DNA of 64,000 nt. Origin: Keguizhuia sedimenti (lineage in GTDB: Bacteria > Pseudomonadota > Gammaproteobacteria > Burkholderiales > Burkholderiaceae_D). The DNA is taken from contig JAUYVH010000007.1 in assembly GCA_030715135.1 (NCBI GenBank), positions 1-64,000 on the forward strand, given 5' to 3'. The position numbers and the translations under genes were made by a program. Below are positions 18,054-28,380 of this stretch, piece by piece. Within the stretch, counting starts at the first letter, position 1. The number at the start of each line of letters is the position of its first letter. The notes under the pieces are model-generated. The model worked only from the letters and a program-made list of their open reading frames with translations, was not told where the DNA came from and did no database searches.

Positions 18054-18794
18054 ATGAATTCCACTTCAATCGAAAAATCGCCTACCTTCAGCCCGCTGTA
18101 CCAGCAGATCAAGATGTTGATCATGCAGGGTTTGCAGTCGGGTGAATGGAAGCCGGGCGAGCTGATTCCGAGCGAAATGGATTTGGCGGTGCGGTTCAAA
18201 GTAAGCCAGGGAACCGTGCGCAAGGCCATCGACGAGCTGTCGTCAGAAAATCTTCTCGTGAGAAGGCAAGGCAAGGGCACATTTGTGGCGACCCACCATG
18301 AGCCGCATGTCCAGTTCCGGTTTTTGCGCTTGAAGCCCGATGTAGGCGAAGCCAGCTATCCGCAGAACCGCATCATCGAATTAAAGAGGCTGCGTGCATC
18401 ATCCGAAATTGCGCAGATTCTTGACATTAAGCTTGGCGATCCCGTTGTCTATTTCTACCGCCTGCAATCGTTTGAAGGAGTTCCCACGATGCTCGACGAA
18501 ATATGGCTTCCGGGTTCGATCTTCAAGGGATTGAGCGCGAAACGGCTTGAAGAGCATGCCGGCTCGATGTACAGCCTCTTTGAGACCGAGTTCAATACCA
18601 GGATGATTCGTGCGGTAGAGAAAGTTCGCGCTGTCCTGGCCGACGAGCGAGCGTCGGAATTATTGCGGATTTCCCGGAATTCGCCTTTGTTGAGCGTCGA
18701 ACGGGTCGCATATACATATGCGGATCAGCCGGTCGAGTTCAGAAGAGGCCTGTATATCACCGAGCACTTTCATTACTTCAATGAACTGACTTAG
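18054..18794 (+). CDS. GntR-family regulator with UTRA domain (HutC type), TCA cluster
   Basis: A 246-residue protein with an N-terminal winged helix (about 10-80, with PLYQQIKMLIMQGL and VSQGTVRKAIDELSSENLLVRRQGKGTFV). A UTRA effector domain (about 95-240) ends in SVERVAYTYADQPVEFRRGLY. Its place between mdh and sdhCDAB suggests that it controls TCA-cycle genes in response to a cycle intermediate. A perfect palindrome lies 120 bases upstream of its start. The gap of 119 bases to sdhC leaves room for a separate sdh promoter. Confidence 0.87.
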   Translation: MNSTSIEKSPTFSPLYQQIKMLIMQGLQSGEWKPGELIPSEMDLAVRFKVSQGTVRKAIDELSSENLLVRRQGKGTFVATHHEPHVQFRFLRLKPDVGEASYPQNRIIELKRLRASSEIAQILDIKLGDPVVYFYRLQSFEGVPTMLDEIWLPGSIFKGLSAKRLEEHAGSMYSLFETEFNTRMIRAVEKVRAVLADERASELLRISRNSPLLSVERVAYTYADQPVEFRRGLYITEHFHYFNELT

Positions 18795-18913
18795 TTATGA
18801 ACGTGGATGGAACACCGATGCCGGTAAACCATTTTCCTGAAAAGGGTAAACATGGTATTTATTGGCACGGTATTAAAAACAAATGAAAATTGTGAGCTTA
18901 TTCTGGAGCCACT

Positions 18914-19324
18914 ATGCCTGAAGCAATAAAAAAGCACCGTTCGGAATTCAAGAACATTCACGTCACCCAAATCATCCGCTACCGGATGCCGCTTTCCGCG
19001 ATGGTGTCAATCATGCACAGGATCAGCGGTGCATTGATCTTTCTCTTGCTTCCCTTCGTTCTCTATCTGTTCGAAAAAAGCCTGTTCTCGGAAATTGCCT
19101 TTGAACATTTCAAGGGCATCGTTTCACACTGGTTCGTGAAGCTTGTCCTGCTGGGACTTTCCTGGGCTTATCTTCATCATTTTTGCGCTGGCGTTCGCCA
19201 TTTATTGATGGACCTGCATATCGGATTGACCAAAACCGGAGCGCGCAAGACATCGATCGCGGTCTATGCAATCAGCCTGCCATTGACAGCGCTCGTGGCC
19301 TTGAAATTATTTGGAGCATTTTAA
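18914..19324 (+). CDS. sdhC: Succinate dehydrogenase cytochrome b556 subunit
   Basis: A 136-residue inner-membrane protein with three hydrophobic segments. SIMHRISGALIF (about residues 35-46) is the conserved first-helix start, and LHHFCAGVRHLLMD (about 87-100) carries the haem-ligand His. It anchors SdhAB and binds quinone and haem b. Its TAA overlaps the sdhD ATG by one base. CTGGAG before the start is the ribosome site. Confidence 0.95.
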   Translation: MPEAIKKHRSEFKNIHVTQIIRYRMPLSAMVSIMHRISGALIFLLLPFVLYLFEKSLFSEIAFEHFKGIVSHWFVKLVLLGLSWAYLHHFCAGVRHLLMDLHIGLTKTGARKTSIAVYAISLPLTALVALKLFGAF

Positions 19325-19689
19325 TGGCGGACAAGGATATCGGAACGAAGCGTCTGGTGGTCGGCGCGCATTATGGTCTGAAGGACTGGCTGGCGCAGCG
19401 CGTGACGGCAGTAGTCATGGCGGCGTACACCCTGATTTTACTGGCCTTATTCTTCGGTGCAGGCGAATTCAGCTATGAAGGCTGGGCCGGCATGTTTGCA
19501 CGGCAGTGGTTCAAAATCGCAACTTTTGTGGCTTTTGTTGCCATGTTTTACCACGTATGGGTGGGTATGCGGGATATCTGGATGGATTACATCAAACCGG
19601 TGACCTTACGTCTGACCTTGCAAGCCGCGACCATACTTTGGCTGGTGGGCTGTGCCGGATGGCTGGCACAAATACTTTGGAGGGTATGA
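19324..19689 (+). CDS. sdhD: Succinate dehydrogenase membrane anchor subunit
   Basis: A 121-residue protein with three membrane helices and the conserved GLKDWLAQRVTAVVMAAYTL near the N-terminus. YHVWVGMRDIWMDYIK carries the His and Asp near the haem and quinone site. The ATG at 19324 shares a base with the sdhC stop and gives the family N-terminus; a longer frame starting inside sdhC is not used. Its stop overlaps the sdhA start by four bases (ATGA). Confidence 0.95.
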   Translation: MADKDIGTKRLVVGAHYGLKDWLAQRVTAVVMAAYTLILLALFFGAGEFSYEGWAGMFARQWFKIATFVAFVAMFYHVWVGMRDIWMDYIKPVTLRLTLQAATILWLVGCAGWLAQILWRV

Positions 19690-21470
19690 CCTTGGCAGCA
19701 ATTAAGTCGTCTATTCCCACGCGTCGCTTCGATGCCGTCATCATCGGCGCCGGCGGGGCTGGCATGAGAGCATCCCTGCAATTGGCCGAAGCCGGATTGA
19801 ACGTGGCAGTCCTGTCGAAAGTGTTCCCTACGCGTTCACATACAGTCGCGGCGCAAGGCGGAATCGGCGCATCGCTCGGAAACATGGCGGAGGACAACTG
19901 GTACTGGCATATGTTCGATACGGTCAAGGGCGGCGATTATCTGGGCGACCAGGACGCCATCGAGTTCCTTTGCCGTGAAGCACCGAAAGTCGTCTACGAG
20001 CTGGAACATTTCGGCATGCCGTTCGACCGCAACCCGGACGGCACGATTTATCAACGTCCATTTGGCGGCCATACGGCCAACTTCGGCGAAAAGCCGGTGC
20101 AGCGCGCCTGCGCCGCGGCGGATCGTACGGGCCATGCCTTGCTGCATACGCTCTACCAGCGTAACGTCCGGGCAAGAACGCATTTCTTTGTCGAGTGGAT
20201 GGCCATCGACCTGATTCGCGATTCGGAGGGCGATGTTCTCGGCGTCGTCGCGCTGGAGATGGAAACCGGCGAAGTCATGATCCTGCAAGCCAAGGCGACC
20301 ATGTTTGCCACTGGCGGCGCGGGGCGCATCTTTGCTGCCTCCACAAATGCCTTCATCAATACCGGCGATGGGCTGGGGATGACGGCGCGCGCGGGACTGC
20401 CGCTGGAAGACATGGAATTCTGGCAGTTCCATCCGACTGGCGTAGCCGGGGCTGGCGTGCTGATCACCGAAGGCGTGCGCGGCGAGGGCGGAATCCTGAT
20501 CAACAGCAATGGCGAGCGCTTCATGGAGCGCTATGCGCCCACCCTGAAGGATCTGGCGCCGCGGGATTTCGTTTCGCGTTCGATGGACCAGGAGATCAAG
20601 GAAGGCCGCGGCTGCGGACCGAACAAGGACCATGTGCTGCTGGACCTGCGGCATATCGGCGCGGACACGATACGCAAGCGTTTGCCTTCGATTCTTGAAA
20701 TCAGCCACAAGTTTGCGAATGTCGATGCCACCAGGGAGCCTATTCCAGTCGTTCCCACCATCCATTTTCAAATGGGCGGTATTCCGACCAATATCAACGG
20801 CCAGGTCGTGGCGCCAAAGAACGGCAATCCGAACACAGTGGTCAACGGCATGTATGCAATGGGCGAGTGTGCATGTGTTTCAGTGCACGGCGCCAACCGT
20901 TTGGGAACCAATTCGCTGCTGGACCTGATTGTTTTCGGACGTGCTGCAGGCAACCATGTCGTGCATACCAATACCAAGGTCAAGAATCACAAGCCATTGC
21001 CCGCCAATGCGGCCGACCTTGCGCTGGAGCGCCTGTCCAGGCTGGAAAACAGCACCGGATCGGAGCGCGTCCAGGAAGTGGCGAACGACATTCGCGATAC
21101 GATGCAGCGCTATTGCGGCGTTTTCCGGACCAGCGAACTGCTGGAGACGGGCTACGCCAAGATCATGGAACTCGACGAACGCCGCAAGCATGTATCGTTC
21201 AAGGATAAATCCAGGGTATTCAATACAGCGCGCGTGGAGGCGCTGGAGCTAGATAATCTCATCGAAGCGGCAAAGGCCACGATTGCATCGGCGGTAGCGC
21301 GCAAGGAATCGCGCGGCGCGCATGCCCATCGAGATTATCCCGAGCGGGACGACGAAACCTGGATGAAGCATTCCTTGTATTTTTCCGAAGGAAACCGGCT
21401 TGATTACAAGCCTGTGAATACGAAGCCACTAACCGTGGAAACCTTCAAGCCAAAAGTTAGAACGTTTTAA
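19686..21470 (+). CDS. sdhA: Succinate dehydrogenase flavoprotein subunit
   Basis: A 594-residue flavoprotein that oxidises succinate to fumarate on the cytoplasmic face of the membrane. FAD is bound by [19 protein letters not shown] (from residue 17), and the His for covalent FAD attachment is in [13 protein letters not shown]. The active-site regions [21 protein letters not shown] and [17 protein letters not shown] are intact. The start at 19686 overlaps sdhD by four bases, and the stop overlaps the sdhB ATG by one. Confidence 0.98.
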   Translation: MTLAAIKSSIPTRRFDAVIIGAGGAGMRASLQLAEAGLNVAVLSKVFPTRSHTVAAQGGIGASLGNMAEDNWYWHMFDTVKGGDYLGDQDAIEFLCREAPKVVYELEHFGMPFDRNPDGTIYQRPFGGHTANFGEKPVQRACAAADRTGHALLHTLYQRNVRARTHFFVEWMAIDLIRDSEGDVLGVVALEMETGEVMILQAKATMFATGGAGRIFAASTNAFINTGDGLGMTARAGLPLEDMEFWQFHPTGVAGAGVLITEGVRGEGGILINSNGERFMERYAPTLKDLAPRDFVSRSMDQEIKEGRGCGPNKDHVLLDLRHIGADTIRKRLPSILEISHKFANVDATREPIPVVPTIHFQMGGIPTNINGQVVAPKNGNPNTVVNGMYAMGECACVSVHGANRLGTNSLLDLIVFGRAAGNHVVHTNTKVKNHKPLPANAADLALERLSRLENSTGSERVQEVANDIRDTMQRYCGVFRTSELLETGYAKIMELDERRKHVSFKDKSRVFNTARVEALELDNLIEAAKATIASAVARKESRGAHAHRDYPERDDETWMKHSLYFSEGNRLDYKPVNTKPLTVETFKPKVRTF

Positions 21471-22192
21471 TGGCATCAGACATGGCACGCACACTGAAAT
21501 TTCAAATCTACCGATACGATCCCGACAAAGACAGTAAGCCCTATATGCAGGATTTGACTGTCGAGCTGAAGGATACGGACAAAATGCTGCTTGATGCATT
21601 GCAGCGCATTAAGTCCGATGTGGACGATTCATTGGCCCTGCGCCGCTCCTGCCGCGAGGGCGTATGCGGCTCCGACGCCATGAATATCAATGGAAAGAAC
21701 GGGCTTGCATGCACTACCAATCTGAATGAACTGACCGAACCAATTGTATTGCGGCCGCTTCCCGGCTTGCCTGTCATCCGCGATCTGATCGTGGACATGA
21801 CCAATTTTTTCAAGCAATACCATTCGATTAAACCGTATCTGATCAATAGTACAATTCCGCCTGATAAAGAACGCCTTCAGATGCCTGCGGAACGCGAAGA
21901 GCTGGATGGCCTGTATGAATGCATCCTGTGCGCATGCTGCTCAACTTCCTGTCCGTCGTTCTGGTGGAACCCGGACAAGTTCGTCGGGCCGGCCGGGCTG
22001 CTGCAAGCGTATCGCTTTATCGCTGATAGCCGCGACGAAGCGACCGCGGAGAGGCTGGACAATCTGGAAGATCCGTATCGATTGTTCCGCTGTCACACGA
22101 TCATGAATTGTGTCGACGTTTGTCCGAAGGGTTTGAATCCGAATAAGGCTATCGGCAAAATCAAGGAATTGATGGTGCGTCGGACCGTATAA
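21470..22192 (+). CDS. sdhB: Succinate dehydrogenase iron-sulfur subunit
   Basis: A 240-residue protein with the three expected iron-sulfur motifs: [21 protein letters not shown] for [2Fe-2S], [12 protein letters not shown], and [17 protein letters not shown] for the [4Fe-4S] and [3Fe-4S] centres. It carries electrons from SdhA to quinone. A second ATG at 21482 ([14 protein letters not shown]) is an alternative start closer to the family's usual N-terminus. Confidence 0.97.
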   Translation: MASDMARTLKFQIYRYDPDKDSKPYMQDLTVELKDTDKMLLDALQRIKSDVDDSLALRRSCREGVCGSDAMNINGKNGLACTTNLNELTEPIVLRPLPGLPVIRDLIVDMTNFFKQYHSIKPYLINSTIPPDKERLQMPAEREELDGLYECILCACCSTSCPSFWWNPDKFVGPAGLLQAYRFIADSRDEATAERLDNLEDPYRLFRCHTIMNCVDVCPKGLNPNKAIGKIKELMVRRTV

Positions 22193-22260
22193 GGGTACTT
22201 GCAGGTATAATCTTGCCCTTTATTCCATGCTCCGCATGGAATGCTGCTGAATCGAAAGTC

Positions 22261-22530
22261 ATGTCCGTTACCCATCAGGCTGATCCCGTTAAACGTGCGC
22301 GACTGCGCTGGCGCAGCCGTCGGGGTCTGCTGGAAAACGATTTGATCCTGACTCGTTTTCTCGATACGAACGAATGCAGCATGACCGATGAGGAGGTCGA
22401 TGCATTTTCCCGTTTGCTGGAATTGCCGGACAACGACTTGATGAACCTGCTTCTGGCGGGAAAAGAACTGGAAGGTGAACTGGATGTGCCGCATGTCCAT
22501 GCGATCCTGGCCAAGCTCCGGGGCGCTTGA
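22261..22530 (+). CDS. sdhE: FAD assembly factor SdhE
   Basis: An 89-residue helical protein with RRGLLENDLIL, containing the RGxxE motif of SdhE/YgfY/Sdh5. These proteins aid covalent FAD attachment to SdhA. The ATG at 22261 gives the family's size; a longer upstream frame is not supported. It lies 68 bases after sdhB and 80 before gltA, in the same orientation, in keeping with its partner SdhA. Confidence 0.93.
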   Translation: MSVTHQADPVKRARLRWRSRRGLLENDLILTRFLDTNECSMTDEEVDAFSRLLELPDNDLMNLLLAGKELEGELDVPHVHAILAKLRGA

Positions 22531-22610
22531 CTGGGCATGCATCGGTAGTGGGAAGAATTTAATTTTAAATTTTCAATCTATAGACTTAGCTGCAATAAGA
22601 AGGAAGAGCC

Positions 22611-23915
22611 ATGAATCAATCTGACAATAAAGCAACCCTCTCTTTTTCCGATGGCTCGCCCTCGCAGGAGTTTCCTATTTACAAAGGCACGATCGGCCCG
22701 GATGTCATCGATATCCGCAAGCTGTACGGCACAACCGGAAAATTCACCTATGATCCGGGCTTCATGTCGACTGCGTCGTGCAATTCTGCCATTACCTACA
22801 TTGACGGCGACAAAGGAGAATTGCTTTACCGCGGCTATCCGATCGAGCAATTGGCTGTGCATTGCGATTTCATGGAAGTTTGCCATTTGCTGTTGAACGG
22901 CGAATTGCCTAATCAGAAGCAGAAAACTGACTTTGTCGCCAACATCAACCGCCACTCGCTGGTGCATGAGCAGATGCAGTTCTTTTACCGCGGTTTCCGC
23001 CGCGACGCGCATCCGATGTCCGTGCTGGTCGGGACTGTCGGCGCACTCTCCTCCTTTTATCACGACTCCCTGGACATCAATGATCCGGAGCACCGTGAAA
23101 TTTCCGCTCGCCGGCTTATTGCAAAAATGCCAACCCTGGTGGCGATGTCCTTCAAATATTCGATCGGGCAGCCGTTCGTTTATCCGCGCAACGATTTGTC
23201 CTATAGCGCCAACTTCATGCGCATGATGTTCTCCATGCCGAATGAAGAATACAAGATCAATGACGTGCTGGTGCGCGCGCTGGACCGTATCCTGATTCTG
23301 CATGCCGACCATGAGCAGAACGCTTCGACTTCCACGGTGCGCCTGGCTGGTTCGAGCGGTGCAAATCCATTTGCCTGTATCGCAGCAGGCATCGCATGCC
23401 TGTGGGGACCGGCACACGGCGGCGCTAACGAGGCGGCATTGACCATGCTCAAGGAAATCGGCTCTGCAGACAAGATCGGCGAGTTCGTCAAGCAGGTCAA
23501 GGACAAGAATTCCGGCGTGAAACTGATGGGATTCGGACACCGGGTCTATAAGAATTACGATCCCCGCGCCAAGTTGATGCGTGAAACCTGCCATGAGGTC
23601 CTGAACGAACTGGGACTGCAAAACGATCCGTTGTTCAAGCTTGCCATGGAATTGGAAAAAGTCGCGCTCGAAGACGATTATTTCGTCTCCCGCAAGCTTT
23701 ATCCGAACGTCGATTTCTATTCGGGCATCGTCCAGTCCGCGCTGGGAATTCCCGTCTCTCTGTTCACCGGTATTTTTGCGATGGCGCGCACAATTGGCTG
23801 GATCGCGCAATGGAACGAAATGATTTCCGATCCGGAACAAAAAATCGGCCGCCCGCGTCAACTGTACACGGGCTCGCCAGTCCGGGAAGTCAAGCCGATC
23901 TCCAAACGAGGGTAA
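22611..23915 (+). CDS. gltA: Citrate synthase
   Basis: A 434-residue type II citrate synthase that joins acetyl-CoA and oxaloacetate. The catalytic His regions are seen in [14 protein letters not shown] and [15 protein letters not shown], and RPRQLYTG lies near the C-terminus. The N-terminal beta domain (about 1-60) is typical of Gram-negative hexameric, NADH-sensitive enzymes. The ribosome site AAGGAAG lies just upstream. An intrinsic terminator follows six bases after the stop. Confidence 0.97.
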   Translation: MNQSDNKATLSFSDGSPSQEFPIYKGTIGPDVIDIRKLYGTTGKFTYDPGFMSTASCNSAITYIDGDKGELLYRGYPIEQLAVHCDFMEVCHLLLNGELPNQKQKTDFVANINRHSLVHEQMQFFYRGFRRDAHPMSVLVGTVGALSSFYHDSLDINDPEHREISARRLIAKMPTLVAMSFKYSIGQPFVYPRNDLSYSANFMRMMFSMPNEEYKINDVLVRALDRILILHADHEQNASTSTVRLAGSSGANPFACIAAGIACLWGPAHGGANEAALTMLKEIGSADKIGEFVKQVKDKNSGVKLMGFGHRVYKNYDPRAKLMRETCHEVLNELGLQNDPLFKLAMELEKVALEDDYFVSRKLYPNVDFYSGIVQSALGIPVSLFTGIFAMARTIGWIAQWNEMISDPEQKIGRPRQLYTGSPVREVKPISKRG

Positions 23916-23920
23916 TCAAT

Positions 23921-23952
23921 AAAAAAGCCGAATCTTCAGATTCGGCTTTTTT
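23921..23952. terminator. Intrinsic terminator after gltA
   Basis: Perfect 14-base arms AAAAAAGCCGAATC (23921-23934) and complement (23939-23952) with a TTCA loop, ending in a T6 run. It closes the sdh-gltA transcript and separates it from the odh operon. Confidence 0.9.
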
Positions 23953-24039
23953 ACTTCTGGAGACGTGTGATATTCTGCTTCCCAGCGATCCGTTGAACCG
24001 AGTCGTTTAGTTCCGTATCCGCAACTTGAAATGCAATCC

Positions 24040-24113
24040 GCTAACCGGTCAGGCCGTGTCGCGGAGGGTTTATAACCCGCTAATCTCGCGAAGCGCGAAG
24101 AAAGGTGAGCAAT
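24040..24113 (+). ncRNA. Structured leader of odhA, candidate sucA RNA motif
   Basis: Just before odhA lie two small hairpins, GGGTT-TAT-AACCC (24066-24078) and TCGCG-AAG-CGCGA (24086-24098). They are followed directly by the ribosome site AAAGGTGA (24101-24108). A conserved sucA RNA motif has been described upstream of sucA in Burkholderiales and overlaps the ribosome site. Position and host group fit, but I have not matched its consensus base by base. Confidence 0.4.
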
Positions 24114-26969
24114 ATGATGCAGCAATACTTCCTCAATTCCTATCTGTTTGGGAGCAACGCCGCGTACGTGGAAGAATTGTACGAAGCGTATCTTCACAAT
24201 CCTGGATCCGTGCCGGACAACTGGCGTTCTTATTTTGACGCCTTGCAGCATACGCCTGCAGTGGACGGTTCTACCAGGCACGATGTCCCGCATGCTTCGG
24301 TCATCGCTTCCTTCGCAGAGCGCGCGAAAAAGGGGCCTATTCGGACCGTTACTGCCTCTCCGGACATGGAGATGGGCCGCAAACGCGTGGCCGTGACCCA
24401 GTTGATCGCGGCTTACCGTTTTCTCGGTACGCACTGGGCAAATCTCGATCCCCTGCAAAGACAGGAGCGTCCTAACCTTCCTGAGCTTGATCCAGCTTCG
24501 TATGGATTCAGTGACGCGGATATGGATGTGGTTTTCAATATCAGCAACACGTATTTCGGATCGGAAACTGCGTCGCTGCGCGACCTGCTGCATGCATTAC
24601 GGGATACTTACTGCCGTTCCATAGGTGCGGAATTCATGTATATCACTGATCCGGCGCAGAAGCGCTGGATTCAGGAAAAGCTGGAATCGACCCGCGCCAC
24701 CCCTAATTTCGACACCGAAAAGAAAAAACATATTCTTGAGCGCCTGACTGCGGCGGAAGGGCTCGAGCGCTATCTTCATACCAAATATGTAGGTCAAAAG
24801 CGCTTTTCGCTGGAGGGGGGGGAGAGCTTCATTGCAGCACTGGACGAAGCCATTCAGCGTGCGGGAGAAAAAGGCGTTCAGGAAATCGTGATGGGCATGG
24901 CTCATAGGGGACGCCTGAATGTGCTGGTGAATACACTGGGCAAGATGCCGCAGGATCTGTTCGCAGAATTTGAAGGGCGCCATGCCGACGATCTGCCTGC
25001 CGGCGACGTGAAATATCACCAGGGGTTTTCGTCGGATATCTCGACACCAGGCGGGCCTGTCCATTTATCGCTGGCCTTCAATCCTTCTCATCTTGAAATC
25101 GTCAATCCGGTAGTGGAAGGCTCGGCAAAGGCAAGGATGCAGCGCAGGGGCGACCGCGACGGCTCCCAGGTCTTGCCGGTGCTCGTACACGGCGATGCTG
25201 CACTGGCAGGGCAGGGTGTGGTCATGGAAACCCTTAACCTTGCGCAAACCCGTGGTTACGGCACACGTGGAACCCTGCATATCGTCATCAATAACCAGAT
25301 CGGGTTCACAACCTCCGATCCACGCGACAGCCGCTCGACCCTGTATTGCACGGACGTGATAAAAATGGTCGAAGCGCCGATTTTGCATGTCAACGGGGAT
25401 GATCCTGAAGCGGTCGTTTTTGCAATCCAGATGGCGCTGGATTTCCGGATGGAGTTCAAGAAAGATGTCGTGGTCGACATCATTTGTTTCCGGAAGCTTG
25501 GCCACAATGAACAGGATACGCCGGCGCTGACCCAGCCCCTGATGTATAAAAAAATTGCGAAGCATCCCGGCACCCGCAAACTATACGCTGACAAGCTGGT
25601 TGCTCAAGGCGCAATCCGCGAGCATGACGACGAAGCGATGGTCAAGGCTTTTCGCGATGCAATGGATGCAGGCAGGCATACGAGCGATCCGGTCATTTCC
25701 AACTTCAAGGGAAAATACGCAGTCGACTGGAGCCCGTTCCTGAACCGGAAATGGACGGATGCGGGCGATACGGCGGTCCCTTTGCAGGAACTCAAGCGTC
25801 TTGCTACACGTATTACGACTGTGCCGGAAAATTTCAAGGTCCATCCGCTGGTTGAAAAAGTACTGGCCGACCGGGCGGCGATGGGAAGAGGGGAGATAAA
25901 CCTCGATTGGGGCATGGGCGAACACCTGGCTTATGCATCCCTGGTGTCATCCGGTTTTGCGGTGCGCCTTACCGGACAGGATGCCGGACGCGGGACTTTC
26001 GTGCACAGGCATTCCGTGCTGCATGACCAGAACCGGGAAAAATGGGACGCAGGCAGCTATATTCCGCTCCAGTATGTGTCCGAACAGCAGGCACCTTTCC
26101 TGGTCATCGATTCTGTTTTGTCCGAAGAAGCGGTCTTGGCATTCGAATACGGATACTCGACGGCTGAGCCGAACACATTGACGATCTGGGAGGCGCAGTT
26201 CGGCGACTTTGCCAATGGCGCTCAAGTGGTCATCGACCAGTTCATCAGTTCCGGCGAAGTGAAGTGGGGGCGTGCATCGGGCCTGGTGATGATGCTGCCC
26301 CATGGATATGAGGGACAAGGGCCGGAGCACTCTTCGGCGCGCATCGAACGCTATCTGCAATTGTGCGCGGACCATAATATGCAGGTGGTCCAGCCGACAA
26401 GCGCATCGCAGATTTTCCACCTGCTGCGGCGTCAGATGATTCGCCCGTTCCGCAAGCCGCTGGTGATCATGACGCCGAAATCCCTGCTGCGCAACAAGGA
26501 AGCAAGTTCTCCCATATCCGAGCTTGCAAAAGGATCTTTTCAGACGGTCATCGGTGAAGCGGACCAGAACATCGACCCCAAGAAAGTCAAACGCATCCTG
26601 GCCTGCTCCGGCCGGGTTTATTATGACCTGTTGACCGCACGTAAAGAACGCACTCAATCCGACGTGGCGATATTCCGCATCGAGCAGCTCTATCCTTTCC
26701 CGCATAAGGCATTTGCCGCAGAACTTAAGAAATATCCAAACGTTACCGAAATGGTGTGGGTGCAGGACGAGCCGCAGAACCAGGGAGCCTGGTTCCAGAT
26801 TCAGCACAACATCCTTGAAAATCTGGCTGATGGACAAAAACTCGCTTACGCGGGCAGGCCGGCGAGTGCATCGCCTGCGGTCGGCTACTACGACAAGCAT
26901 TATGCGCAGCAAAAGGCACTGATCGAAACGGCATTTGCCAAATTAAAAGGTTTTGTACTGACCAAGTAA
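24114..26969 (+). CDS. odhA: 2-oxoglutarate dehydrogenase E1 component
   Basis: A 951-residue thiamine-diphosphate enzyme that decarboxylates 2-oxoglutarate. The N-terminus MMQQYFLNSYLFGSNAAYVEE matches family starts. VMGMAHRGRLNVLVNTLGK, GDAALAGQGVVMETLNL and NNQIGFTTSDPRDSRS form the cofactor site. The C-terminal HGYEGQGPEHSSARIERYLQL is also conserved. A GTG at 24105 is an alternative start, but the ATG at 24114 is better spaced from AAAGGTGA. It is first of odhA-odhB-lpdA. It is also called sucA. Confidence 0.96.
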   Translation: MMQQYFLNSYLFGSNAAYVEELYEAYLHNPGSVPDNWRSYFDALQHTPAVDGSTRHDVPHASVIASFAERAKKGPIRTVTASPDMEMGRKRVAVTQLIAAYRFLGTHWANLDPLQRQERPNLPELDPASYGFSDADMDVVFNISNTYFGSETASLRDLLHALRDTYCRSIGAEFMYITDPAQKRWIQEKLESTRATPNFDTEKKKHILERLTAAEGLERYLHTKYVGQKRFSLEGGESFIAALDEAIQRAGEKGVQEIVMGMAHRGRLNVLVNTLGKMPQDLFAEFEGRHADDLPAGDVKYHQGFSSDISTPGGPVHLSLAFNPSHLEIVNPVVEGSAKARMQRRGDRDGSQVLPVLVHGDAALAGQGVVMETLNLAQTRGYGTRGTLHIVINNQIGFTTSDPRDSRSTLYCTDVIKMVEAPILHVNGDDPEAVVFAIQMALDFRMEFKKDVVVDIICFRKLGHNEQDTPALTQPLMYKKIAKHPGTRKLYADKLVAQGAIREHDDEAMVKAFRDAMDAGRHTSDPVISNFKGKYAVDWSPFLNRKWTDAGDTAVPLQELKRLATRITTVPENFKVHPLVEKVLADRAAMGRGEINLDWGMGEHLAYASLVSSGFAVRLTGQDAGRGTFVHRHSVLHDQNREKWDAGSYIPLQYVSEQQAPFLVIDSVLSEEAVLAFEYGYSTAEPNTLTIWEAQFGDFANGAQVVIDQFISSGEVKWGRASGLVMMLPHGYEGQGPEHSSARIERYLQLCADHNMQVVQPTSASQIFHLLRRQMIRPFRKPLVIMTPKSLLRNKEASSPISELAKGSFQTVIGEADQNIDPKKVKRILACSGRVYYDLLTARKERTQSDVAIFRIEQLYPFPHKAFAAELKKYPNVTEMVWVQDEPQNQGAWFQIQHNILENLADGQKLAYAGRPASASPAVGYYDKHYAQQKALIETAFAKLKGFVLTK

Positions 26970-27038
26970 CTGATCGAAAAATAAATGGCAATCCGGTGAA
27001 GCGAGCGGACTGCAAAACAAGACGAAACGGAGAATTAC

Positions 27039-28304
27039 ATGGCATTACTGGAAGTGAAGGTTCCTCAATTGTCGGAGTCGGTTGCCGAAGCAACCTTGCT
27101 GCAGTGGCACAAGAAAATCGGCGACAAGGTTGCTCGGGACGAAAACCTGATCGACATCGAAACCGATAAGGTCGTGCTTGAATTGCCTGCGCCGGACGCC
27201 GGGGTGATTACCCAAATTCTCAAGAACGATGGCGATACCGTCACCGCAGGCGAAGTCATCGCGATAATCGATACCGAAGCAACTGCCGCTGTACCGGCTG
27301 CCAAGCCGGAAAATGCGGGTGCTGCCGAAAAGAAACCTGCTCAAGCTGTTCCAGCTCAGGTTGCAAGTCCGGCGAATACCGCTTCCGCAGCGATTGCCAT
27401 GCCTTCGGCTGCGAAAATGCTTGCGGAAAATGCGCTGACACCGGATCAGGTAGCTGGAACAGGCAAGGATGGCCGTGTAACCAAGGGCGATGTCATTCAT
27501 CATCTTGAAAGCGGCGCACAGGGATCTTCCGCTCCGGCTATTCCTGTTAAAGGAAGCAAGCCGGCATTGGCGCCTGTCCCGTCGCCTCAGCTGAATCTTG
27601 GAGCCCGTCCGGAGGAACGCGTCCCGATGAGCCGCTTGCGCGCGCGCATTGCAGAACGTCTTCTTGAATCGCAGCAGACGAACGCGATTCTGACGACCTT
27701 CAATGAGGTCAATATGCAGGGCGTGATGGACCTGCGCAACCGCTACAAGGACAGGTTCGAAAAGGAGCACGGCGTCAAGCTGGGTTTCATGTCCTTCTTC
27801 GTCAAGGCCGCCGTTGCCGCACTCAAGAAATTCCCGATCGTGAATGCTTCGGTGGATGGCAACGATATCGTTTATCACGGCTATTTCGATATCGGCATCG
27901 CGGTCGGATCGCCGCGCGGGCTTGTGGTACCCATCCTGCGCGATGCCGATCAAATGACGATTGCCGACATTGAAAAGAAAATCGGTGAGTTCGGAGCGAA
28001 GGCCAAGGATGGTAAGTTGACGCTGGAAGAACTGTCGGGCGGTACGTTCTCCATTTCGAATGGCGGCATTTTCGGTTCCATGCTGTCGACACCGATCATC
28101 AATCCGCCGCAATCCGCCATCCTGGGAATCCATGCGACGAAAGACCGGCCGGTCGTCGAAAACGGACAAATCGTGATCCGTCCGATGAACTATCTTGCGC
28201 TCTCCTACGACCATCGGATCATCGACGGACGGGAGGCGGTCTTGTTTCTCGTGACAATCAAGGAAGCTTTGGAGGATCCTGCGCGACTGCTGCTGGATCT
28301 GTAA
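27039..28304 (+). CDS. odhB: 2-oxoglutarate dehydrogenase E2, dihydrolipoyl succinyltransferase
   Basis: A 421-residue core subunit. The lipoyl domain (1-75) carries [12 protein letters not shown] with the lipoylated Lys44. An Ala/Pro linker leads to an E3-binding domain (about 122-158, [21 protein letters not shown]) and a catalytic domain ending in [15 protein letters not shown] with the active-site His. It passes succinyl groups to CoA. It lies 69 bases after odhA and 76 before lpdA. It is also called sucB. Confidence 0.96.
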   Translation: MALLEVKVPQLSESVAEATLLQWHKKIGDKVARDENLIDIETDKVVLELPAPDAGVITQILKNDGDTVTAGEVIAIIDTEATAAVPAAKPENAGAAEKKPAQAVPAQVASPANTASAAIAMPSAAKMLAENALTPDQVAGTGKDGRVTKGDVIHHLESGAQGSSAPAIPVKGSKPALAPVPSPQLNLGARPEERVPMSRLRARIAERLLESQQTNAILTTFNEVNMQGVMDLRNRYKDRFEKEHGVKLGFMSFFVKAAVAALKKFPIVNASVDGNDIVYHGYFDIGIAVGSPRGLVVPILRDADQMTIADIEKKIGEFGAKAKDGKLTLEELSGGTFSISNGGIFGSMLSTPIINPPQSAILGIHATKDRPVVENGQIVIRPMNYLALSYDHRIIDGREAVLFLVTIKEALEDPARLLLDL

Positions 28305-28380
28305 GCTGGTTTTTTCATTCCGGCGAAGATTCTGCGCAGCGTGACTGCTCGCGGAGCCTTCTGATACTTTGGGAACCCAC

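Noticed and set aside
22578-23861. Long minus-strand frame antisense to gltA
   Set aside because: The mirrored codon pattern of gltA explains it. No domain is present.
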